64,000 nucleotides of DNA, taken from assembly GCA_951799425.1 (NCBI GenBank), contig OX637395.1, positions 15,140,951 to 15,204,950 on the forward strand. The letters are read 5' to 3'. This document shows positions 22,228 through 31,185 of this stretch, piece after piece. Within the stretch, counting starts at the first letter, position 1. Every line of letters starts with the position of its first letter. The notes beneath the pieces are model-generated. The model made no database searches, was not told the origin of the DNA, and saw only the letters and a program-made list of their open reading frames with translations. Position numbers and translations under genes: made by a program. Source of the stretch: Ilex aquifolium. Taxonomy: Eukaryota > Streptophyta > Magnoliopsida > Aquifoliales > Aquifoliaceae.

Positions 22228-22836
22228 CTTGATAGACATGTCTACCAACTGAAGTGTGATGCCTGTAGACTTGAGCTCGCCTAGACCTAATTGTTGGTAG
22301 ACTGAGTAGGGGAGTACGTTGACACTAACTCTAAGATCATACAAAGTTTGCTCAATCTTGAAGTTTTTGATGAGACATGAAACTGTAGGACACTCAGGGT
22401 CCTTGTATTTTGGAGGATTCTTGTGTTGGATAATGGAACTGGCTTGTTTAGTTAGGAAGGCTTTCTTTTGAACATTATGATTTCTCTTAACAGTGCACAA
22501 GTCCTTTAGAAACTTAACATAAGAAAGGACTTATTCAATAGCAGCAAGATGTGGAATATTGATTTTTACTTGATTAAAAAGCTCATAAATATCATCATAA
22601 TTGTTCAACTTCTGGTCTTTCTTGTGTCTTTGGGAAAATGGAGCAAGTATAGGATATGGTGGCTGCTCAACTTTCCTGGACTCAATCTTATCTAGGGAGA
22701 TTTTTGCAGGCTTAACCATGGGTGAAGACTTTGTGTGTGGTGGTGGTATGGCCTTGTCAATAACTTTACCACTTCTAAGAGTGGTGATGGCTTGGACTTG
22801 TTCTTGTGGTATATCCATAGTTGAAGGATTGCCCAC
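22228..22836 (-). pseudogene. gag-protease region of element B, right of the A insertion
   Basis: Minus strand: VQAITTLRSGKVIDKAIP, PYPILAPFSQRHKKDQKLN and then the protease start CPTVSCLIKNFKIEQTLYDL, YSVYQQLGLGELKSTGITL. It parallels element G at 51650-52240. The protease continues on the other side of element A. Fossil. Confidence 0.75.
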
Positions 22837-23412
22837 CTAAAATTGACCCTGTGGTTGCTTAGGTTGGAAACAAAATTTACTATTTTTCCTATGTGGTCAT
22901 AGACTAGGTCAACTTCTAGATATGACTCTTAATAACCTCAAATGATTGAGTAGTTTGGGCTTTGAAATCATTGAAAGCCTGAGTGGATTGATTATTATAG
23001 TTCATTTGGCCTGGTATGAACTAGTTAGGTGTATCCTCCATACTACATTTTTGTGGTGGCTAATATGGTGGGTATTGTGGTGGTAGTGCTCCTTGTGGTG
23101 GCTGATTGAATGGGGGCTGCTATGCATTCCTCCAACTGAAATTCGGGTGGTTTTTTCACCCTATATTGTAGGTCTATGAATATGGATTGGAGTAAGGCTT
23201 TTTGCATCTAGATATTGCATTGGATTGCTCCAACAAAACCACCATAAAAGTTGGAATGGTGGGGCACTCCCCCGTAGGATGCCTCGACAAAGCACAAATC
23301 CCACATGCTTGTTTTGTGGGAGGCACAACAGTAACTTCATTCACCTTCTTCATCTCCAAAGCCTCGAAACAAGGTGGTCTCTTAACCCTAAGGTCATCTA
23401 CTTTTTTAAATG
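22837..23412 (-). pseudogene. CCHC knuckle region of gag, element B
   Basis: Minus strand includes ACGICALSRHPTGECPTIP (C-x2-C-x4-H-x4-C, a canonical zinc knuckle) and then SNAISRCKKPYSNPYS and a Pro/Gln-rich stretch, as in element G. Nucleic-acid-binding part of Gag. Fossil. Confidence 0.75.
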
Positions 23413-23417
23413 TGTAT

Positions 23418-25131
23418 TGATTCGCACTTTTTAGTGTGTCTGAATTATATTATTATATTACACCCAAGTATAAGTGGTCAAATTGTAGTTTTCTCGGTTT
23501 TAAGTCCAAGTATAGATCCCACAGAGAGTTTTAGTAATTAGAGGTTAAAGATAAAATAAAAACAATAAAATAAAAATAAAGCCATAAAGAGGTTGTTTGG
23601 AGTAGTTTGATGTTTGAGAGCTTGTGGTGTGAGCTTAGTCTGTTCGAATAACTTAACTTAATTAAAAGACGGAATTAAATTGCAACAATAATGAAATGCG
23701 CAAGTAAGGTAGATTAATGACAGAAATATAAAAGATATCCTTCAGTTCAAGGATCCCACATGCGTTATATTGGTCGTATTATGGAATTGCTACCTCACCT
23801 CAATTAACTTCCATTTTACTGGTAAGTCAATCGGCAGGTCTGATGTATACAAATAAGAACACAATAGCTTCTTAGGCTCATTGTGGTAGTAATATATTAT
23901 AACTCAGCTGCTCCTTAGGCTACACTGGTTATAGATGTCCAATTGATTAATTCAAGCAGAATCCGCAGGTGGTATAGACTATCTTCCGGTGACTTGTCAG
24001 GTCAACCGGTGGTAGTTAATCATAATACAACCGCTTCTTAGGCTAACTGTATTTAGATATGTCACCCAGAAAGTGAAGTCACTCAAACGGCATACTTGAA
24101 TTATTCAATAGGTTATCTTGTAATATATATATTGACAGTAGAACTTCCTCAGCGTTCCGGTGGAGGACTAGCCATACCAATAGGATCACCGGGGTTATTC
24201 TAGCAGGCAATATTATTATATATAGTAATATCAGGCGTCAGTGGAACTTCCTCAGCATTCCGGTGGAGGGTTAACCATACCGGTAGGAACGCCGGGGTCA
24301 TTCTAGCTGGCCCGTCTCATATATATAATAAACGTATAAATAAAACATCAGCAATTCCATAAACAGATCAATATTATACATGTGTTCCCCTCGAACCGAA
24401 GGATATACGGAACTACTCACGCTCCATTGCTATAGACAAGCAAGGAGAGCTAGCAGTTGTCGTTACAACAGGAAATAAAAGTACGGAATTTACATGTCTT
24501 TCGCAGGGAACGATTGAAATACAACCACTCTTATGATCGATTAAGATGAAAAAGTGGCAGCAGTTTAACTATCCGAATGGAAAGATATAACGAAAATATA
24601 AAAGTACAGGACGTAGGACTGAAGTATAACACGGACCGGAGCGTGCTTTCTCTCTTTTTTTCTCTCTTTGGAGTTGCTTCAGAACTTCAGATTCCTCTCG
24701 TACCTCTCTCAGTTTCTCTCTTGGTTTCTCTCTCAGTTCCAGCCTTCTGAAAGCTGAAGAGGAGCAGCCTATTTATAGGCGTGGGAAGGCAAGTGGGCAA
24801 GGAGATAACTTGAGTCTGACAAGGGTGACCGTCCGGACGGCAGTCCCACCATCTGGACGGTGGTGCTTTGCTGGAGAATCCCACTTGCATGCATGCTGAC
24901 TCTTCACGTTGGGTAATTACATTTTGTCCTTCATTCTTTGCATTCCTCTGACATTGCTCCCTTGGTCTTGCGTTAATTCGGCATTTGTCCTGCAAATTTT
25001 AGATAAAATGTTACAACTAGTATCATTCCCGCACAAACCCTAATTCACTCTAAGTACTAATTTTTAGTGCGTTTATTATATTAATTCGAGTTTTTTGATT
25101 TTTTTAATTTACATACTAATTAGGTTAATCA
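23418..25131 (-). repeat. Solo LTR of family K (copy K3, 1714 bp) inserted in gag of B
   Basis: Minus-strand LTR running from TGATTAACCTAATTAG (right edge 25131) to GTGCGAATCA (left edge 23418). A perfect 5-bp target duplication TGTAT flanks it (23413-23417 and 25132-25136). There is no internal sequence, so it is a solo LTR left by LTR-LTR recombination. A minisatellite with a period near 93 bp (AACTTCCTCAGCRTTCCGG at about 24150 and 24243) occupies the place of the 81-bp repeat of K1. Confidence 0.9.
24768..24862 (-). promoter_or_regulatory. Palindrome pair and TATA box in K3
   Basis: A perfect CCGTCCGGACGG (24829-24840) and a partly decayed CACCATCTGGACGGTG (24847-24862) have centres exactly 20 bp apart. 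On the minus strand CCTATAAATAGG (about 24768-24779) lies some 50 bp downstream. Confidence 0.65.
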
Positions 25132-25136
25132 TGTAT

Positions 25137-26176
25137 TTTCTCCCTTGGGAAGTGGTAGCCCTAATATCTAGACTGGTAGGTGATGTCGAGTCTCACATCT
25201 AGGAACTCTCAACTAATGTGTCAAAGAAATTGAAAGCCTCATCAAAACTCTTTCCCATGAATTCCCCTTGAGCCATCATCTCAACAAACTGGCGTAGAGT
25301 ATAAGAAGAATCCTACTAATGTCCAACTCTCAAAACCACTGTAGGGGTAAGCATGGAGAAGATCCTTGTATCTTTTCCAACATTGGTAAAATATTTCTCC
25401 TTATTTAACTATAAAATTCATTATTTTTCATTTTAGGGCATTACTGCGGTATAGAGGAAAAAGTTTCTTGAAAAACTCTTTTTGAAGAACTTGTCAGTCT
25501 GGTATGGAGTGGGATTTTAAGATATTCAGCCACTACTTAGCTTTATCCTTCAGTGAGAAGGGGAAAAACTTCAGCCGGGCCAACATGGAGTTATCTTGAA
25601 AAGTCCCACACACTTCCTCAAATTCTTTCATGTACAAGTAGGGGTTCTCAAAATTGAGGTCATGGAATTGTTGTAACAATTGAATTGTGCCAGGCTTCAT
25701 AGTGAAATTAGGTGCATTGGCAAGGAATACAAAGCATGATGGGATACTACTCCGTATGGGATGTAGATAATCACTAAGATTTCTAACCTACTTGTCGATC
25801 TCTTGTGCGTGATTATGTGTCACCCATGTCAATACCGGTTCGACTAAGGTCAAAAGTGGGAAAAATGACTGACTTGGAAGGACTAGGCGGACTAGATGGA
25901 CCAACAGACCTGACTGACTCTCTGAAAGGGGATTCGACTTGATTGAAGTATGAGTTATCACCACTACATATGCAAAGTAAAGAAAAGAAGAATGCAACAA
26001 CTAAGTAAAACTAAATCTAAAACAAAAATAACAAGAAAACTAAAAATTCTACTGGCTACAGTTAATCAAAAGTACAACTACATAATGGAATGAGGTTATC
26101 CCGAAAGATATGTCTCTAAGTAGCTCACTAGTGAAGGCAAATTCCTCCCTTTTTGTCTTCTGAAATTGACTTTCGA
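25137..26176 (-). pseudogene. gag N-terminal part of element B
   Basis: Minus strand reads a Gag domain around 25400-25640 (EFEEVCGTFQDNSMLARLKF, FPFSLKDKAK) that matches gag of element G (DFEEVCGIFQDHSELAKIKL) almost residue by residue. It lies between the primer-binding site and the K3 insertion. Fossil with several disabling changes. Confidence 0.65.
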
Positions 26177-26194
26177 TCCCCAACAACGGCACCA
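26177..26194 (-). other. Primer-binding site of element B
   Basis: Minus strand TGGTGCCGTTGTTGGGGA, tRNA-Asp type with a few transitions relative to the site of element G (TGGCGCCGTTGCCGGGGA). Confidence 0.8.
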
Positions 26195-26200
26195 AAAACT

Positions 26201-27222
26201 TGGTTAATCCCAAATCGATGCACTAAAGACAAGTGGTCATGAAGTAGTAATACTCAATTAAGTCTGAGGTTGTACTACAAAGATCGAAGTAATTCAAAAA
26301 TACAAAAAGGAAGAACAAGTAAAATTTGCTTGAAGATTGGAATTGTTTGTAAAAACTAGTGCAAGAAAATTAAAAGGGATTATCGATTGGATAAGGACCT
26401 CTTTAGCTTGGGGATCTAGATCTACTCATGTTCATCGGGAATTATAATTAAGCAATTTATGATTATCTTAGTTGATTTCCAACGTCGGTGTAGTCAATTG
26501 AAAAATATAATTTTGAAAACAATAATTTTGATTGATTTAAAATTAGAATTTAAGATCGAGTTCTATAAACTCAAAGAAAATTATAAGCATCATTCATAAC
26601 AAGGATTCAATCAAGTTAATGAACAATCAAATAATTGTATAAGGAATACAACTTTGCTAAAAAGTCATTCAATCAATATTTGAAATAAGAACATAGCATT
26701 AAAGAATAATGAACAATAAATTGCATAACATAATTAACCAGATCCCAATAAAAAATCTATACCCGAGTTAAAGAGTACAAGGGAATTCCTCGCAAGACAT
26801 GGTAATTCACTAAGAAATATGGAAAACTAATGAAAACTAGAAGAAAAACTGCTAGGGAGGAAGATAATCCATACAAGGATGAGGTACAACATATTTATAG
26901 TGGGATTGGGAAACTAAAACTCTAATCAACCTCAACAACCCATTTGATTTTTTTGGATGTCGCATTCGAATGAGCATTTGGACCGTTCGGATGCATTTCT
27001 TTGTCTTGGCCTTTCTGCTGATTGCATCCGGACGCACAGGTTTTTCTTGCAGTTATTGGAGATGGCGTCTGGACGCACTTTCTCAACCATATGGACTCAA
27101 CACTATGTTGTCCTTTTTACTCCCATGTGACCCAGATCTCCTCTTTGCGTATTTGTCCCATCAAATCTTCAAATCAACCAATTTACCTACAAAATGGGTA
27201 AAAAAATATATCAATTATACAC
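26201..27222 (-). repeat. 5' LTR of element B
   Basis: The left edge is fixed by the primer-binding site: minus-strand LTR end GGGATTAACCA. The right edge (minus-strand start TGTGTATAATTG near 27222) is a guess because no second LTR of B survives in the window. Confidence 0.55.
26891..27076 (-). promoter_or_regulatory. Palindrome series and TATA box in the B LTR
   Basis: Dyads CATTCGAATG (centre 26967.5), a CCGTTCGG-type site (26988.5), GCATCCGGACGC (27029.5) and GCGTCTGGACGC (27070.5): steps of 21, 41 and 41 bp. The minus-strand TATA box CTATAAATAT (26891-26900) lies downstream. The sites look like decayed copies of GCGTCCGGACGC. Confidence 0.55.
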
Positions 27223-27304
27223 AATTTAACTTCCTTACCTGATGTAATGAGCCAAATATTTATATAATAAATATGCACAATTCATGGCTAATTAGAGACC
27301 AATT

Positions 27305-27353
<49 letters not shown>

Positions 27354-27870
27354 TTACATTTGTAAAAGGAAGAGGCTCCATCGGAGCCTGCCTGTTTGTT
27401 GCTTGGAGAAGAGAGGAGGACCGAAGGAGAAGACGAGATGCTACTGGAGATTGCGAATTGATTTAGGGACAAATTGCCCAAAACAAAGGAATTTTAATTT
27501 TTTTTTATATCACTTGAAATCCCAACCATTCAATTGGAACAAATCGTATGGTTCACTGGTTGCATATGCAGCATAATTCGAGAACTAGACCAATTTAGGT
27601 TTCGATTCACTAGTTGGAACTGTCAGTCCGATCCAATTTTGATAACACTGCTTATAAAGTCTCTATTTGCACAAGTTGAAGCTTAAAATTTATCATTTCT
27701 GCAAAAAAAAAAAATAAAATAAAATAAAATAAAAAATATATATATATATATATATATTATACCCTATTAACAAATATTCTACCTAAGTAACCAACTACCT
27801 TGGATGCTTCATAGATTATTAGTTTGATGTCTCATGTTGGAATGTCATACAAGATTTGTTCAATACATGT
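27223..27870. other. Spacer with microsatellites, no gene
   Basis: Contains a (GT)n(GA)n microsatellite (about 27305-27351) and an A-rich plus (TA)n tract (about 27703-27758) that could be the tail of an old retroposon. No recognisable coding content. Confidence 0.5.
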
Positions 27871-27875
27871 AATTT

Positions 27876-28476
27876 CTTGGGTTGTGTTGCAATTAACTCC
27901 TTCTGATTTCAAACTCAATAAATCACCTCTTAAAGTTTGAATATTTCTTGGGTTGTGGTTGTGTTGTGTGTTATGTGTTGGTGTTGGGTTATGTGTTCTT
28001 GGTGCTCGGTTGGGTGGTGTGTGTTTGTGATGCTAGGTTGTGTGCAATTGGAAGTGGAGTAGGAGGTGACTATGGTGTTCGGAGGAAGTGAATGTGGTGG
28101 CGGTGTAAGGCGGAAGTGGAGTAAGAGGTGGCGATGGTACTTGGTGGAACAATGGATGTTTTGATTTGTTTTTCTTTGTTTTGGATCTTATTTTTGTGCG
28201 ATGGTGGTGTTGGTGTGGAGGCAAGAAGTTTCTATTTCTAATTTTTTTTGAGACTACAAATTTTATTTATTAATTTTTTTTTGCTAAGAATTAATGGAAT
28301 TTCAAGGAAAGATTTAGAAATTTGTCAATCCATCACCTTTAAGGGTTGAAAATTAACACTTGGAGTTAGTTAAAAAATAGTCAAATTTTGAGGGGTGATT
28401 TTTTTGAAATTAAAAGCAAGAGGAGTTGATTGTAACACAATCCAAACTTGGAGACGACAGTTTGTAATTAACCCTA
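27876..28476. mobile_element. Small inverted-repeat DNA element (MITE/MULE-like)
   Basis: The left block GGTTGTGTTGCAATTAACTCC (from 27880) and the reverse complement of the right block GGATTGTGTTACAATCAACTCC (right copy near 28420-28445) match over about 70 bp, including AATCACCYCT. The right end continues to AGGGTTAATTACAAACTG on the minus strand, a common plant TIR edge; the matching left edge is not seen and no target duplication was found. The interior is GT- and GGTGG-rich low-complexity sequence with no transposase. Confidence 0.45.
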
Positions 28477-28891
28477 AAATTTATATTCTAATGTGCACAT
28501 GTGATCATAATTATTCTTTGATATTTTAAAAAGAAATTTTTTTTTTTATTTATCATTATCAAAAGTAGGGTTGGGTGATAACTGTGTCGAGTCATGTTGA
28601 TATATTGTTAGTTTATATTCATGTTGATATATTGTTAGTTAGATTCGTATTGAGTACTAGTTAACCTTAACCTAATCTATTTAATTAAGCGTTTCAAATG
28701 TTTTGACGCTAACTTAACCCATTTATTATCATGTCTTGTTAGACTTGACCAGTATAATTTGTGAATCAAAAATTCAAATTAAGCTCACTTATCTCTCAAA
28801 CAATACTTATCGTTTTTCCATAACTAAAAATTCACTAAATTCATATAATAGTAAAATAAGGAAAAATCCTCTTATTTTACGAGGATTCATG
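28477..28891. other. AT-rich spacer, no gene
   Basis: AT-rich intergenic-type sequence with a short direct duplication of CATGTTGATATATTGTTAG (near 28593 and 28620). Nothing else recognised. It ends at the target duplication TCATC of element D. Confidence 0.5.
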
Positions 28892-28896
28892 TCATC

Positions 28897-29604
28897 TGAT
28901 GATACCTAAAGTAAATCCAGACGCGAGCTTAGATAGTAAGCTCAGCTCGGGAGCTCAGGTAAAATAAACAGAGCTCATCCAGCAATGGTCTGAGCTCTGC
29001 CAGCTGGTACTAGAGCTCCCAGCTGAAGACACGAACTGAGAAATAACGAGAGGGCAGCAAAATGACAGCAGATAGCCTCGTAATGGGAATTAAGCCAATC
29101 CAAGGCGAGAAACCCGTTGTCAACCAGGATCCTCTCCTAAAACCAAGGAGAGGATCCCATGATAAAAGGCAAAGAACTCGCCATTCGGAGCCAGCCATAA
29201 GAAGTTTAGGTAACCCCGAGATTATAGATGAAGATAGGGCACGATCCCTTCGAAAAAGGAGGTGATTTCGAATTAGAGGTAAGCATGAGGCTATAAAAAG
29301 GAGGGCAAGCCCCCATTGAAGAGGAGGAGAAACCCTAATACCCAAAATACTCTACTGTAACCCGTTTGACTTAATCAATAAGAAAGAGAGGAGCCAGAGA
29401 CTCCATTGCAGAGTGGACTAGCCGAGCTCAGGCCGGTGAACCACTATAATCTTATTATCCTCCCCTTTCCCCAATTCCCAAAAAACATTAACCCGCTCTA
29501 TCAAGCACGAGCCTCGTAGCTCAGACGCCATACTTAGCTCTACACAGATCGATCATATCCAACAATCCTGCTCCATAGCTCATTCGCGTAGATTTACACC
29601 ATCA
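28897..29604 (+). repeat. 5' LTR of element D (708 bp)
   Basis: Starts TGATGATACC, ends ACACCATCA. TATA box GGCTATAAAAAGG at about 29290-29300. U3 carries a perfect 12-bp inverted repeat (29127-29138 and 29146-29157, 7-nt loop; arm GGATCCTCTCCT). Confidence 0.97.
28951..29018 (+). promoter_or_regulatory. Four GAGCTC palindromes at 20-21 bp steps in D U3
   Basis: GAGCTC at 28951-28956, 28971-28976, 28992-28997 and 29013-29018; centre steps are 20, 21 and 21 bp, close to two helical turns. They lie about 270-340 bp upstream of the TATA box. The 3' LTR keeps all four. Confidence 0.65.
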
Positions 29605-29607
29605 GTT

Positions 29608-29626
29608 TGGCGCCGTCTGTGGGAAC
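29608..29626 (+). other. Primer-binding site of element D
   Basis: TGGCGCCGTCTGTGGGAAC, three bases after the LTR. This is the wording usual for Tat-type elements; I could not assign the tRNA from memory with certainty. The remnant of E has the same site in decayed form. Confidence 0.75.
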
Positions 29627-29666
29627 GACTGTTCCTATTACAAATAAGCTGATTTCTCAGTGACTG

Positions 29667-30991
29667 ATGGTAACGACTCGAAATATGAGCAGAATTCAAA
29701 CAAACCTACCACGAATGCAAGATCCACAAGAAGCTACCAACGGCAGACAACCCGAAAACGTCCAAGAAATTAATTCCCCCATTAACAACGAGATGGAGGC
29801 CCTTCGACTCGTCAACCAGCGCTTGCTAAGGGAAAACGCAGAATTATCAAAGCTCGTACAACGCCCACAGGAGGCACGACCGGCCCCAGAAGGCCAGAAC
29901 AATCCCACTCATAGGGAACAACGACACTGGGACCCCCTTAGAGAGGTCAACAAAGGGGGAGAAAGCAGCCAGACCAGGGGGCATGCTCCTTACCTACCCC
30001 CTAGGAATGGCCACAACGAGGAAGAGCAAAGTCAGAACGATGGGGGTGAGAGGGACGATTTTTTCCCTTACCCGCAAGACAGGAGAGAACAACATTGGGA
30101 GCAACGCTTCAAAGACATCCAGCAAGAGCTCAGCCACATGAAGGAGCTGTAAAAAACAAGGCTCCGGTTACGATGGATGTCCTAATGCAATAAACCGAGT
30201 CCCCATTCACCACTGGAGTGCTACACTTTCCTCTTCCACCAAAGTTCAGGATGCCACAAATAGAGGTCTTTGACAGGACGAAAGATCCCGTAGATCACCT
30301 CAACACTTACAAAAACCAGATGGAGTTGCATGGATACCAGGATCACGTACGTTGCGGAGCTTTTGCCATCATATTGAAAGGCTCTGCCCTAGCCTGGTTT
30401 CACAGGCTCCCGCCAGCCTCGATCTCATCCTTTAAAGAGCTCTCCATAGCTTTCGTATCTCACTTTATAGGAGCCAGGATATACAGAAAGCCGAGCTACC
30501 ACCTGCTGAATGTGAAACAGGGGCCTCAAGAAAACCTGAGGTCTTATGTCCAAAGGTTCAACTCGGAGACACTAAAGGTAGACGTTCCAGACGAGAAATT
30601 TGCCATAACTGCCTTTATTGCAGGGTTGGGAGTGCAATCAAAGGATCTAATGTTCTCCATATCGAAGAACCCTCAGGCGAGCATGGCTGAGGTGTTAGCC
30701 AAGGCAGAGAAATATATAAACGGTGAAGAGGCACTCCTTTCCAAAGTAGGGGGTACATCCTCACGGAAGGAGAAGAAAAGAGAAGGGACCGGAGTCCCAG
30801 GAAGGAAAAAGGGCGAGAGAGGTCTCCGAGAAGGGATAGGGACCGCTCGCCAAAGAGAAGAGGAAATGTCAGGGATCGCCTGGGCTCCATGCAGCCTGAA
30901 CTCCAGCCCAGATACGGACCTCAGCGATTCACCCCATTCACTGCCGCTGTGTCGCAAGTCCTGTATGAGGTCCAAAACGAGAAGTTTTTAA
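29667..30991 (+). pseudogene. gag of element D
   Basis: The N-terminal part (MVTTRNMSRIQTNLPRMQ...) has a short coiled coil (EMEALRLVNQRLLRENAELS) and a Gln/Glu/Arg-rich spacer. The Gag domain follows: FDRTKDPVDHLNTYKNQMEL, AFAIILKGSALAWFHRLPP, and KEKLSIAF-like sequence (reading FKELSIAFVSHFIGAR). The C-terminal part is basic (KKRE, RKKGER). The gag of element E is the closest relative here. No zinc knuckle is evident. Gag makes the particle; for this element pol must come in trans. Confidence 0.85.
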
Positions 30992-31185
30992 GATGGTCAC
31001 CTCGATTGTGCTGAAATAACCTTACAGAACTCGGAATGAGCTCCTCAACTCGTAAGGAGTTGCATATTTCAAAAATGAAAGATCAGGTATTCAGAGTATC
31101 CAACAGTACAAATGTTCAGAAAAATATAAGGAAAATCATAGTTCGGCATCACTCAAGAAAAGAAGAAAATACAAGGGTAGAGCTC

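Larger units (their letters stand above)
12536..27222 (-). mobile_element. Element B: Athila-like Ty3/gypsy retrotransposon, minus strand, hosting A and K3
   Basis: Minus-strand order from the right: 5' LTR (26201-about 27222), primer-binding site (26177-26194), gag, CCHC knuckle, protease, RT, RNase H, integrase. The left end stops inside integrase and meets element C; the 3' LTR is absent. Element A is inserted in the protease (14893-22222) and a solo K LTR in gag (23418-25131). Its proteins are closest to element G in this window (the same CGICAL knuckle context and protease wording). Old, broken, many disabling changes. Confidence 0.75.

Noticed and set aside
27304-27576. Plus-strand ORF with an Arg/Glu repeat
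   Set aside because: Translation of a GA microsatellite; no supporting features.
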